64,000 bases of DNA. Origin: Bacillus sp. SKDU12. Lineage in GTDB: Bacteria; Bacillota; Bacilli; Bacillales; Bacillaceae. Position 1 is the first letter of the stretch. Every line of letters begins with the position of its first letter. The stretch is taken from NCBI RefSeq assembly GCF_010093085.1, contig NZ_MSRC01000007.1, positions 310,001-374,000 on the forward strand, in the 5' to 3' direction. The position numbers were made by a program, and so were the translations under genes. The notes under the pieces are model-generated. The model did not search any database. It saw nothing but the letters and a program-made list of their open reading frames with translations, and had not been told where the DNA came from. Shown here piece by piece: positions 27,460 to 35,606 of the stretch.

Positions 27460-27464
27460 TGTTC

Positions 27465-27494
27465 ATTATGCTATGGCGGACAAGCTAATGTCAA
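27465..27494 (-). promoter_or_regulatory. SigA promoter of the proI T-box leader
   Basis: Minus strand TTGACA (27489-27494), 18 bases, CATAAT (27465-27470), placing the start point just before stem I. Confidence 0.75.
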
Positions 27495-27593
27495 TCACTT
27501 TTTCAAAAAGGTCATTCTCATTCAGCAAATAATGACACAAGACCGAGAAAAAGCTAAAATAGGGACTAATGAATGAAGACAAGGAGAGAAAGG

Positions 27594-28553
27594 ATGACAA
27601 CTCTAGACATCATTCCAATTCGCGTTCCGACACCGTTTGCTGTAGGCGACGTTATCGTTTACCTCGTAAAAGGTGATGCGCTGACACTTATCGATGCCGG
27701 GCCAAATACAAAAAAGGCTGGCAGAGCCCTTGAGGAGCAGCTTGCCGCTATCCATGTGAAAATGTCAGATATTGAGCAGGTTGTACTGACTCACCATCAT
27801 GCTGATCACGCCGGCTTGCTTGATATCTTTTCTGATGAAATCGAAGTGATTGGGCACCCGTTCAACGAACCTTATATTAGCCGAGATCAAGTTTTTATGG
27901 ATTGGCAAAAACGTTTTTTTCAAAAGCTGCTGCCTGAATTAGGCGTTCCTTTTGATACAGAAAAGGCAGAAAAGCTGATTCGGTCAGCGTACGCCTTTTC
28001 CTGTACAAGATCCTTGACGAAAACAGTCAGAGAAGGGATGAGCATTGATGGACTGGAAGGCTGGTCTGTTTTGGAGATGCCTGGACATGCTGAGTCGCAT
28101 ATCGTCTTATTCCATGAAAAAAGCGGGAGAATGCTTGGCGGCGATCTTCTGCTGACCAACAGCTCGTCTAATCCGATTCTGGAAGCCCCGAAAGCAGGAG
28201 TCATAAGGTCAACGCCTTTAATTAATTATCAGCAGTCTTTGCGGAGGCTGTCTGAGCTTAATCCAACGATCGTGTTTCCGGGTCATGGTGACATGATTAC
28301 CAGCGTACAGGCATTGATTGAGAAGCGCTTTGACAAGCGGAGGAACAGAACGGAGGAAGTGCGGCGTATGCTGGCTGAAAAGCCGATGACCGCTTTTCAG
28401 GTCTGTCAGCAGCTTTTTCCTGCTGTGTATGAAAGGGAATTATTTTTGACGATGTCAGAAACGGTTGGGCATCTTGATGTGCTGGCGGCTGAAGAATCCA
28501 TCACGCCATATTGGGAAGGAAATACATCATATTTTAGAACAATGAAGAGGTGA
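27594..28553 (+). CDS. yqjP: Metallo-beta-lactamase fold hydrolase
   Basis: 319 residues from the ATG at 27594, placed by AAGGAGAG; an ATG seven codons earlier lies on that site. The zinc motif THHHADHAG (His67, His69, Asp71, His72) is intact, with GHAESH, GGDLLL and FPGHGD supplying the remaining ligands, so it should bind two metals. The C-terminal winged-helix-like tail (about 250-319) resembles that of LACTB2/GloB-type hydrolases. Substrate unknown. Its stop lies close to the yqjQ start, so the two are coupled. Confidence 0.86.
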   Translation: MTTLDIIPIRVPTPFAVGDVIVYLVKGDALTLIDAGPNTKKAGRALEEQLAAIHVKMSDIEQVVLTHHHADHAGLLDIFSDEIEVIGHPFNEPYISRDQVFMDWQKRFFQKLLPELGVPFDTEKAEKLIRSAYAFSCTRSLTKTVREGMSIDGLEGWSVLEMPGHAESHIVLFHEKSGRMLGGDLLLTNSSSNPILEAPKAGVIRSTPLINYQQSLRRLSELNPTIVFPGHGDMITSVQALIEKRFDKRRNRTEEVRRMLAEKPMTAFQVCQQLFPAVYERELFLTMSETVGHLDVLAAEESITPYWEGNTSYFRTMKR

Positions 28554-28558
28554 AATGG

Positions 28559-29338
28559 GTGAAGGATTTAGCAGGAAAACGGATTTGGATAACAGGCGCC
28601 TCAGGGGGGCTCGGTGAAAGAATCGCATACTTATGCGCAGCTGAAGGAGCCCACGTCCTGCTGTCGGCAAGACGTGAGGACCGCTTGATAGAAATCAAAA
28701 GGAAAATAACCGGGGAATGGAGCGGACAGTGTGAGATTTTCCCTCTGGATGTCGGCCGCCTGGAGGATATCGCCCGGGTCCGCGATCAGATCGGCTTGGT
28801 GGATGTACTGATTAACAATGCGGGCTTCGGTATCTTTGAAACGGTTTTAGACTCGACATTGGAAGACATGAAAGCGATGTTTGATGTAAATGTCTTCGGC
28901 CTGATCGCCTGTACAAAAGCGGTGCTCCCGCAAATGCTTGAGCAAAAAAAGGGCCATATCATCAATATCGCCTCTCAAGCGGGGAAAATCGCAACACCGA
29001 AATCAAGTCTTTATTCTGCGACAAAACATGCTGTGCTAGGCTACTCAAACGCTTTGCGGATGGAGCTGTCGGGAACCGGCATTTATGTGACAACTGTCAA
29101 TCCGGGACCGATTCAGACAGACTTTTTTTCCATTGCTGATAAAGGCGGGGACTATGTCAAAAATGTCGGGCGCTGGATGCTCGATCCTGATGATGTGGCA
29201 GCTCACATTACAGCTGCTATTTTCACGAACAAACGGGAGATCAATCTTCCGCGTTTCATGAACGCCGGCACTAAGCTGTATCAGTTGTTTCCAGCTCTCG
29301 TTGAAAAGGTAGCAGGGCGCGTGCTCATGAAAAAATAA
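28559..29338 (+). CDS. yqjQ: Short-chain dehydrogenase/reductase
   Basis: 259 residues from the GTG at 28559, with AGAGG eight bases upstream. A GTG three codons earlier is also open. The classical SDR pattern is present: TGASGGLG (12-19) for NAD(P)H, NNAG in INNAGFG, and the catalytic Ser/Tyr/Lys in IASQAGK...YSATK. A C-terminal extension ends in [16 protein letters not shown], seen in membrane-associated SDRs. Substrate unknown. Co-transcribed with yqjP by proximity. Confidence 0.87.
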   Translation: MKDLAGKRIWITGASGGLGERIAYLCAAEGAHVLLSARREDRLIEIKRKITGEWSGQCEIFPLDVGRLEDIARVRDQIGLVDVLINNAGFGIFETVLDSTLEDMKAMFDVNVFGLIACTKAVLPQMLEQKKGHIINIASQAGKIATPKSSLYSATKHAVLGYSNALRMELSGTGIYVTTVNPGPIQTDFFSIADKGGDYVKNVGRWMLDPDDVAAHITAAIFTNKREINLPRFMNAGTKLYQLFPALVEKVAGRVLMKK

Positions 29339-29414
29339 AGAGGGAACTGTCGAAATGGCTTTTGTTGGTATGTTCATGAGGCGGTTTTTATTAGTGAAAG
29401 GGAGAGATCGTTGA

Positions 29415-30761
29415 ATGTCAATTCATTCAGAAGTTCTTCACGTTCTGCTCAAAGATCCGTTTATTCAGAAATTGATTGATACAAAGCCTGTATTATGGGC
29501 AAATTCGGGCAAGAAAGAGGAGCTGTTATTCCATGCAGATGAGTGGGAAAGCGAGATAACGGAGGCTGAAAAAAGGCTAAGCCGATTCGCTCCTTACATT
29601 GCCGAAGTGTTTCCTGAGACGAAAGATGCCAACGGTATGATCGAGTCTCCGCTTTTTGAAATAGAGCATATGAAGAAAAAGCTGGAAGAGGCATACGAGC
29701 TGTCTTTTCCCGGAAGGTGGCTTTTAAAGTGCGACCATGAGCTGCCGATTTCAGGATCGATTAAAGCGCGGGGCGGAATTTATGAAGTATTAAAGCATGC
29801 TGAAATGCTGGCGCTTCAGGCAGGAATGCTTCATGAAACTGATGATTACCGAATCTTACAGGAAGAGCGGTTTGCCGTGTTTTTTTCCCGTTACTCGCTT
29901 GCTGTCGGTTCGACAGGAAATCTCGGATTAAGCATTGGCATCATCGGTGCCGCACTCGGATTTCGCGTGACAGTGCATATGTCCGCGGATGCTAAGCAGT
30001 GGAAAAAGGATATGCTTCGCCAAAAGGGTGTTACTGTCATGGAGTATGAATCAGATTACAGTGAAGCGGTGAAAGAAGGGAGACAGCAGGCGGAGCAAGA
30101 TCCGTTCTGTTATTTCATTGATGATGAACATTCCCGCCAGCTGTTTTTAGGATATGCGGTGGCAGCCAGACGATTAAAAACACAGCTCGACTGTATGAAT
30201 ATACGACCGAGCCGTGAGACGCCGCTGTTTGTGTACCTGCCATGCGGTGTCGGCGGGGGGCCGGGTGGTGTGGCGTTTGGGCTGAAGCTTTTATATGGCG
30301 ACCATGTTCATGTGTTTTTTGCAGAGCCGACTCATTCACCGTGTATGCTGTTAGGGCTTTATTCCGGCCTCCATGAGAAGATTTCTGTCCAGGATATCGG
30401 CTTAGATAATCGGACAGCTGCTGACGGACTGGCTGTAGGGAGGCCGTCGGGATTTGTCGGTCAGCTCATTGAACCGCTGCTGAGCGGCTGTTATACGGTA
30501 GAGGATGATACGCTTTACACGTTGCTGCATATGCTGGCTGTAACTGAAAATCAATACTTAGAGCCTTCTGCTCTTGCCGGCATGTTCGGTCCAGTTCAGC
30601 TTTTTTCGACAGAAGAAGGCAGACGCTATTGCCAGAAATATGAGATGGAGCACGCGGTACATGTTGTCTGGGGAACGGGAGGAAGTATGGTTCCGCAAGA
30701 AGAAATGGCTGCGTTTAACCAGATCGGTGCAGGTTTACTAAAAAATGAAATAAAAAAATAA
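29415..30761 (+). CDS. dsdA: D-serine dehydratase
   Basis: 448 residues. The PLP lysine is K117 in SGSIKARGG, the phosphate-binding glycine stretch is [10 protein letters not shown], and [13 protein letters not shown] is the substrate loop of the fold-II dehydratases. Length and motifs match DsdA, which converts D-serine to pyruvate and ammonia and detoxifies D-serine. AAAGGGAGAG precedes the ATG. It stands alone between yqjQ and coaA with short gaps. Known locus name yqjR. Confidence 0.92.
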   Translation: MSIHSEVLHVLLKDPFIQKLIDTKPVLWANSGKKEELLFHADEWESEITEAEKRLSRFAPYIAEVFPETKDANGMIESPLFEIEHMKKKLEEAYELSFPGRWLLKCDHELPISGSIKARGGIYEVLKHAEMLALQAGMLHETDDYRILQEERFAVFFSRYSLAVGSTGNLGLSIGIIGAALGFRVTVHMSADAKQWKKDMLRQKGVTVMEYESDYSEAVKEGRQQAEQDPFCYFIDDEHSRQLFLGYAVAARRLKTQLDCMNIRPSRETPLFVYLPCGVGGGPGGVAFGLKLLYGDHVHVFFAEPTHSPCMLLGLYSGLHEKISVQDIGLDNRTAADGLAVGRPSGFVGQLIEPLLSGCYTVEDDTLYTLLHMLAVTENQYLEPSALAGMFGPVQLFSTEEGRRYCQKYEMEHAVHVVWGTGGSMVPQEEMAAFNQIGAGLLKNEIKK

Positions 30762-30832
30762 GCAGACAGTGAAAGGGTTTTCCGTTACAATCTTTGTAAG
30801 GGTTTTAACCTACAGAGAGCTAGGTGTCAACA

Positions 30833-31792
30833 GTGAAAAATAAAGAGCTTAATTTACATACATTATATACACAGCACAATCGTGAGTCTTGGTCTGGTTT
30901 TGGCGGACATTTGTCGATTGCTGTCTCTGAAGAGGAAGCAAAAGCTGTGGAAGGGCTGAATGATTACCTTTCTGTCGAAGAAGTGGAAACGATCTATATC
31001 CCGCTTGTTCGCCTGCTTCATTTGCATGTGAAGTCTGCTGCTGAGCGCAATAAGCATGTTAATGGTTTTTTGAAGCACCCTCATTCCGCCAAAATTCCAT
31101 TTATAATTGGCATCGCCGGCAGTGTGGCAGTCGGAAAAAGCACAACAGCGCGGATTTTACAGAAGCTGCTTTCGCGGTTGCCGGACCGGCCTAAAGTGAG
31201 CCTTATCACCACAGATGGTTTTCTATTTTCTACAGCCGAGCTGAAAAAGAAAAATTTGCTGTCACGAAAAGGGTTTCCTGAAAGCTATGACGTAAAGGCG
31301 CTTCTCGAATTTTTGAACGACTTAAAATCAGGAAAAGACAGCGTAAAGGCCCCGGTGTATTCCCATCTTACCTATGACCGCGAGGAAGGCATGTTTGAGG
31401 TTGTAGAACAGGCCGATATTGTGATTATTGAAGGCATTAATGTTCTTCAGTCGCCAACCTTGGAAGATGACCGGGAAAACCCGCGTATTTTTGTTTCCGA
31501 TTTCTTTGATTTTTCGATTTATGTGGACGCGGAGGAAAGCCGGATTTTCACTTGGTATTTAGAGCGTTTTCGTCTGCTTCGGGAAACAGCTTTCCAAAAT
31601 CCCGATTCTTATTTTCATAAATTTAAAGACTTGTCTGATCAGGAGGCTGACGAGATGGCAGCTTCGATTTGGGAGACGGTCAATCGTCCGAATTTGTATG
31701 AAAATATCCTGCCGACTAAATTCAGATCGGACCTCATTTTGCGCAAGGGAGACGGGCATAAGGTTGAACAAGTGCTGGTAAGGCGGGTGTAA
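30833..31792 (+). CDS. coaA: Pantothenate kinase, type I
   Basis: 319 residues from the GTG at 30833, with AGGTG seven bases upstream; an in-frame GTG at 30824 overlaps that site. The P-loop GIAGSVAVGKSTTA, the LITTDGFL motif and EGINVLQ are those of the bacterial CoaA family. It phosphorylates pantothenate, the first step of CoA synthesis, and in this type is feedback-inhibited by CoA. A hairpin (GGTTTTCCGTTACAATC region) and promoter-like DNA precede it. Full length. Confidence 0.94.
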   Translation: MKNKELNLHTLYTQHNRESWSGFGGHLSIAVSEEEAKAVEGLNDYLSVEEVETIYIPLVRLLHLHVKSAAERNKHVNGFLKHPHSAKIPFIIGIAGSVAVGKSTTARILQKLLSRLPDRPKVSLITTDGFLFSTAELKKKNLLSRKGFPESYDVKALLEFLNDLKSGKDSVKAPVYSHLTYDREEGMFEVVEQADIVIIEGINVLQSPTLEDDRENPRIFVSDFFDFSIYVDAEESRIFTWYLERFRLLRETAFQNPDSYFHKFKDLSDQEADEMAASIWETVNRPNLYENILPTKFRSDLILRKGDGHKVEQVLVRRV

Positions 31793-31796
31793 TGTC

Positions 31797-32172
31797 ATGC
31801 ATCATATTGAACTGTATGTCTCTGATTTGGAAGTGTCTATGCGGTTTTGGGGATGGTTTTTAAAAGATTGGCTATAAAGAGTATAAAAATAGGATTTCGG
31901 AATTAGCTGGGAAAAATCTCGTTTTTACCTTGTGATTGTGCAGGCGCAAAGAGCGATTTCTAGAGCCGAAATGCCCCAGATGCCGTGTCGGGCCGAATCA
32001 TCACGCTGAATCCAAGCTTCAAGTTGACCTGATGATGGAAAAATTAACCTCAAAAGGCTATCGTGTGTTGTACTAAGACAGGTATCCTTTTGCCGGAGGG
32101 GACGGGCGTTACGCAGTATATTGTGAGGATCCGGACCAGATAAAGGTAGAGCTCGTTGTCCCAAACGATTAA
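31797..32172 (+). pseudogene. yqjT: Broken glyoxalase/VOC-family gene (yqjT-like)
   Basis: Starts at the ATG five bases after coaA. In frame 1 it reads MHHIELYVSDLEVSMRFWGW, a typical VOC start, then hits TAA after 26 codons. Shifting frame recovers KIGYKEYK, then another shift gives GISWEKSRFYLVIVQAQ, another gives CRVGPNHHAESKLQVD with GYRVLY, then an in-frame TAA where the next residues would be DRYPFAGGDGRYAVYCEDPD and VELVVPND. At least three frameshifts and a nonsense codon separate recognisable blocks, so no functional protein is possible. The intact gene in 168, as I recall it, is about 130 residues. Confidence 0.88.
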
Positions 32173-32209
32173 TCATAATCTTCGGATCGGCTGTCTCTAT
32201 GCGGGTCAG

Positions 32210-32299
32210 CTACGCTTTTCGAATCTCCGCGTACTTGAAACTTGTCACAGCTGCAAAGATGACAGCGGCGAATACGATAAATACGAAAAGCTGAAACAT
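32210..32299 (-). CDS. Possible 29-residue membrane peptide
   Basis: ATG at 32297-32299, stop TAG at 32210-32212. The peptide begins MFQLFVFIVFAAVIFAAV, one hydrophobic span, then a polar tail containing FKYAEIRKA. AGGCGGTG just upstream resembles a ribosome binding site, though its spacing is short. It lies in the decayed patch between the yqjT pseudogene and the transporter remnant, so it could be real or chance. No family recognised. Confidence 0.42.
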   Translation of the reverse strand: MFQLFVFIVFAAVIFAAVTSFKYAEIRKA

Positions 32300-32336
32300 T
32301 ACACCGCCTATATTTATGGTCATCATCTCATTGTTG

Positions 32337-32365
32337 CGGGAGAGATTGGTTCTCTCCCGTTTTTT
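32337..32365 (+). terminator. Terminator downstream of coaA-yqjT
   Basis: CGGGAGAGA pairs with TCTCTCCCG around TTGGT, followed by T6. Confidence 0.85.
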
Positions 32366-32367
32366 GT

Positions 32368-32643
32368 TTAAAGCGGCTTTTCCAGCGCGGACCGGTGTTT
32401 TGTCATTTCTCCTTTCATCTGCCGATAGGCGAACGCTAAAAATGGCAGGCCGAGCAGGGTGATTCCGCTTAGAACAGATCGGCCGGCCAGCGCCAAATCG
32501 ATCTGCAAATCCATCATAGAGGATAAAAGCACTTCGTCGATTGTAAATGTAACTATAATCATTACAAGTGAGGAAACCCTCATGATAGCGGGAAATGGAC
32601 AGCTTATCCTGTTGTGAGGAGGATTGTGCGGTGCAGCCTGCGT
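32368..32643 (-). pseudogene. 3' remnant of a membrane transporter gene (yqjV position)
   Basis: The minus-strand frame immediately following the yqzH stop stays open to 32368. It includes two hydrophobic stretches, SSLVMIIVTFTIDEVLL and SVLSGITLLGLPFLAFAY, ending in a basic tail RQMKGEMTKHRS. This looks like the last membrane segments of a multi-pass protein with the rest deleted. In 168 I recall a roughly 410-residue MFS transporter gene, yqjV, here. Only about 92 codons remain and the first ATG (32583) lacks a good site. A short two-span protein is the alternative. Confidence 0.5.
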
Positions 32644-32850
32644 TTAAGAGAACAGCCCTTGGTTTGTGACATAGTCATAAATGATATCCTCTATATGCGC
32701 ATGCAGATCCTCATCGGGTTCTTCATTCCGTCTCTCTTCTAAGGCTGATTTCAAGCTTTGTTTTTCATACGGGCTTAACGGATCTATGGCAACATTTCTG
32801 CCGTATTGACGAAGTGCCTGCCCCATCATTTTTTCGACGAATTTCTCCAT
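32644..32850 (-). CDS. yqzH: Small conserved protein YqzH
   Basis: 68 residues from the ATG at 32848-32850, after AGGAGCG. The frame runs on upstream to 32976 but without a ribosome binding site. The protein is acidic and helical (MEKFVEKMMGQALRQYG, then DEDLHAHIEDIIYDYV), with no membrane segment and no recognised domain. It is divergent from polY2 with about 167 bases between the starts, where a shared LexA-type control region might be sought; I could not identify a clear operator by eye. Function unknown. Confidence 0.78.
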   Translation of the reverse strand: MEKFVEKMMGQALRQYGRNVAIDPLSPYEKQSLKSALEERRNEEPDEDLHAHIEDIIYDYVTNQGLFS

Positions 32851-33017
32851 TATGACGCTCCTATCTTTATGTTTCGCTTTTAGTCTACTAAATGTTTTTC
32901 TTCTCTCACACCCCTGGCTCATATTTTCTCTCAGACAAGAATCATTTACCAGTATAAATCGAACATACTTTCGCATATAATGAAATCACGAACATAAGTT
33001 CCTTGTCAGAGGTGTGT

Positions 33018-34256
33018 ATGATGAAAGAAAAAGTGATTTTTCTCGTTGACATGCAATCGTTTTATGCATCTGTAGAGAAAGCGGAAAATCCACATTTGAA
33101 AAATAGGCCCGTCATTGTGTCAGGTGATCCTGAAAAAAGAGGCGGAGTCGTATTGGCTGCCTGCCCGCTGGCGAAACAAAAGGGTGTGGCGAATGCTTCC
33201 CGGCTGTGGGAGGCGCAGGAAAAGTGCCCTGAAGCTGTTGTGCTTCGGCCCCGTATGCAGCGGTATATTGATGTATCACTGCAAATTACGGCTATTTTAG
33301 AGGAATATACAGAGCTTGTAGAGCCGTATTCCATTGATGAACAGTTCATGGACATTACAGGCAGTCAAAAGCTGTTTGGGACGCCGGAAGAGATCGCAAA
33401 CAGCATTCAGGGCAGAATTATGCGGGAGATCGGCATTTATGCGCGGGTCGGAATCGGTCCTAATAAAGCGCTGGCCAAAATTGCGTGTGACAACTTTGCC
33501 AAAAAGAATAAGAGTGGCATTTTTACCTTATCGAAAGAAAATATGAAAACTGACATGTGGCCGCTTCCGGTGGGCAGCATGTTTGGCGTCGGGAGCCGCA
33601 TGAAGCATCATTTAACCCGAATGGGCATCAGCACGATCGGCGGGCTTGCGGCTTTTCCGCTCAATCTTTTAAAAAAGAAATGGGGCATTAACGGCCACGT
33701 GCTGTGGATGACGGCGAACGGGATCGACAATTCCCCTGTATCAACTTCATCTCTGGACGGGCAAAAGGCGATAGGCCACGGAATGACTCTCCCGAGAGAC
33801 TACGAACAATTTGACAAAGAAATCAAGGTCGTGCTGTTGGAGTTGAGTGAAGAGGTGTGCAGGAGAAGTCGAAACGCCGGTGTCATGGGACAGACGGTGT
33901 CCGTGAGCTGCCGGGGTGCTGACTTTAATTGGCCAACAGGCTTTAACCGGCAAGTGAAGCTGGCGGAACCGACAAATTCCACCCAGGATGTATATGAGGC
34001 TGTATGCGGACTGTTTCTTAGATTTTGGGACGGGAAGCCTGTCCGCCGTCTCGGGGTCAATCTGTCACAGCTTTCATCTGATGACATATGGCAGCTCAAT
34101 TTATTTCAGGATTATGCCAAAAAAATGAGCCTTGGCTATGTGGTGGACGGCATTAAAAACCGATTCGGCGACACAGCTATCATCAGAGCGGCGTCACTGA
34201 CAGCGGCAGGCCAGGCATTTGAACGTGCGGCTAAAATAGGAGGGCACTATAAATGA
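33018..34256 (+). CDS. polY2: Y-family DNA polymerase (PolY2, YqjW, UmuC-like)
   Basis: 412 residues from the ATG at 33018 (a second ATG follows directly); the frame opens at a TTG at 33003. Catalytic acids are in FLVDMQSFYASVE and YSIDEQFMD, the latter with DE where DinB of this window has DEGYMD. The thumb HhH, little finger, and a clamp-binding QLNLF near residue 365 are visible. It performs mutagenic lesion bypass under DNA damage. The stop overlaps yqjX (ATGA), whose YolD-family product is commonly paired with this polymerase subgroup. Confidence 0.93.
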   Translation: MMKEKVIFLVDMQSFYASVEKAENPHLKNRPVIVSGDPEKRGGVVLAACPLAKQKGVANASRLWEAQEKCPEAVVLRPRMQRYIDVSLQITAILEEYTELVEPYSIDEQFMDITGSQKLFGTPEEIANSIQGRIMREIGIYARVGIGPNKALAKIACDNFAKKNKSGIFTLSKENMKTDMWPLPVGSMFGVGSRMKHHLTRMGISTIGGLAAFPLNLLKKKWGINGHVLWMTANGIDNSPVSTSSLDGQKAIGHGMTLPRDYEQFDKEIKVVLLELSEEVCRRSRNAGVMGQTVSVSCRGADFNWPTGFNRQVKLAEPTNSTQDVYEAVCGLFLRFWDGKPVRRLGVNLSQLSSDDIWQLNLFQDYAKKMSLGYVVDGIKNRFGDTAIIRAASLTAAGQAFERAAKIGGHYK

Positions 34257-34591
34257 ACGACCATTTAAAGAGAGGCAATCTATTGTGGGAAGGAAGCAGA
34301 ATGTTTCTGCCGGAACATAGACAAAGCCTGCTTGAGAGAAAGCGCCATAAACAGAAGCTGCAAAAGCCGATTCTCGATCCTGATAAGCTGGAGGAAATGA
34401 ATCAAACGCTTTGCGCCGCGATGGAGTTTGCTCAGAATATCACTGTCAGCTGCTTTCAAGATGGTGAAATTGTCCGATGTACGGGGAAAATCTGCCGGTA
34501 TGAAGAGTTTGAAAAAACAGTATGGATAAAAGGAGACGAGGACCAGCTTTATAAACTGGAACTTGAGCAAGTGTTTGATATTGTGCTGTAA
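34253..34591 (+). CDS. yqjX: YolD-like family protein
   Basis: 112 residues, start overlapping the polY2 stop by four bases, so translation is coupled. GGAGGG sits seven bases ahead. The family (YolD-like) shows LLWEGSRMFLPEHR near the N-terminus and IVRCTGKICRYEEFEKTVWIKG in the C-terminal beta domain. YolD-like proteins are found beside UvrX/DinB-type polymerases on phages and chromosomes and are thought to act with them in the damage response; their activity is not established. Confidence 0.85.
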   Translation: MNDHLKRGNLLWEGSRMFLPEHRQSLLERKRHKQKLQKPILDPDKLEEMNQTLCAAMEFAQNITVSCFQDGEIVRCTGKICRYEEFEKTVWIKGDEDQLYKLELEQVFDIVL

Positions 34592-34592
34592 A

Positions 34593-34620
34593 GTCTCTTC
34601 CCCTGTATTGGGGAAGAGAA
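34593..34620 (+). terminator. Strong hairpin after yqjX
   Basis: TCTCTTCCCC pairs with GGGGAAGAGA around a four-base loop. The T run is missing, so it may protect the 3' end rather than terminate by itself. The remaining 160 bases before yqjY hold only AT-rich promoter-like DNA. Confidence 0.55.
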
Positions 34621-34781
34621 ATATGTGTAGAAATATAAACATTGTTCCCCCTTGGAAGTCTGCAAACGTATGATAGAGGAAAGAAGGCATTTACAATTCC
34701 AGTCAGGCAAAATATAATTTTTATATTGTGAGAGAAAAGAGCTGACATTCGTTTTGCCAGACGGAGGGAGATCAAATCGTA

Positions 34782-35252
34782 ATGGATATTCGAACAATCA
34801 CGTCTTCAGATTATGAAATGGTAACGTCTGTATTGAATGAATGGTGGGGCAGCAGGCAGATGAAAGAAAAATTGCCGAGACTATTTTTTGAGCATTTTCA
34901 GGACACAAGCTTTATTACATCTGAACATAACAGTATGACCGGATTTTTAATCGGATTTCAATCGCAATCAGACCCTGAAACGGCATACATTCATTTTTCC
35001 GGTGTGCACCCTGATTTCAGAAAAATGCAAATTGGAAAACAATTATATGATGTATTCATTGAAACCGTAAAACAAAGGGGCTGCACCCGAGTCAAATGCG
35101 TCACTTCACCGGTGAATAAAGTATCAATCGCATACCACACAAAATTGGGCTTTAATATTGAAAAGGGCACCAAAACGGTAAACGGCATCTCCGTGTTCGC
35201 AAACTATGACGGCCCGGGCCAAGACAGAGTGCTGTTTGTCAAAAACATATGA
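34782..35252 (+). CDS. yqjY: GNAT-family N-acetyltransferase
   Basis: 156 residues. The acetyl-CoA binding pattern is in the middle ([24 protein letters not shown]), followed by the [21 protein letters not shown]-terminal motif. CGGAGGG precedes the ATG at suitable spacing. It starts a tight run yqjY-yqjZ-yqkA-yqkB-yqkC, in which overlapping or closely spaced genes suggest one transcript. Acceptor substrate unknown. Confidence 0.85.
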   Translation: MDIRTITSSDYEMVTSVLNEWWGSRQMKEKLPRLFFEHFQDTSFITSEHNSMTGFLIGFQSQSDPETAYIHFSGVHPDFRKMQIGKQLYDVFIETVKQRGCTRVKCVTSPVNKVSIAYHTKLGFNIEKGTKTVNGISVFANYDGPGQDRVLFVKNI

Positions 35253-35264
35253 GGGGGAAATAAG

Positions 35265-35606
35265 ATGGACTTTTTATCAAAAACACCTGAGCCTCCTTAC
35301 TATGCGGTTATTTTTTCTTCTATTAAAAGTGAACATGACACAGGGTATGGAGAAACAGCAAAACGTATGGTATCGCTTGCGGCGGATCAGCCGGGATTTT
35401 TAGGCGTCGAAAGTGTTCGTGCGGCGGATGGAAGGAGCATAACGGTTTCCTATTGGGACAGTATGGACGCAATTAACAACTGGAAGCATCACACTGAACA
35501 TCAAGCGGCAAAAGAAAAAGGAAAAAGCGTTTGGTACAAGTCGTATGCAGTCCGCATCGCAAAAGTCGGAAGACAGCGGCTGTTTCAGGAGAACACGAAT
35601 GATTGA
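35265..35606 (+). CDS. yqjZ: Antibiotic biosynthesis monooxygenase (ABM) domain protein
   Basis: 113 residues forming a single ABM-type dimeric alpha/beta barrel: AVIFSSIKSEHDTGYGETAKRM, then GFLGVESVRAADGRSITVSYW and WKHHTEHQAAKEKG. These small proteins include cofactor-free oxygenases and heme-degrading enzymes, but here no heme ligand can be assigned. It follows yqjY by 12 bases and its end overlaps the yqkA start. Confidence 0.83.
   Translation: MDFLSKTPEPPYYAVIFSSIKSEHDTGYGETAKRMVSLAADQPGFLGVESVRAADGRSITVSYWDSMDAINNWKHHTEHQAAKEKGKSVWYKSYAVRIAKVGRQRLFQENTND

Noticed and set aside
32156-32371. 71-codon plus-strand frame after the yqjT pseudogene
   Set aside because: Begins inside the pseudogene, has mixed composition and runs through the terminator; no family pattern.
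32500-33020. LexA operator between yqzH and polY2
   Set aside because: I looked for a GAAC-N4-GTTC type site. CGAACATAC and ACGAACATAAGTTCC fragments occur near 32965-33002, of which GAACATAAGTTC fits the spacing only if read loosely; not secure enough to list as a feature.
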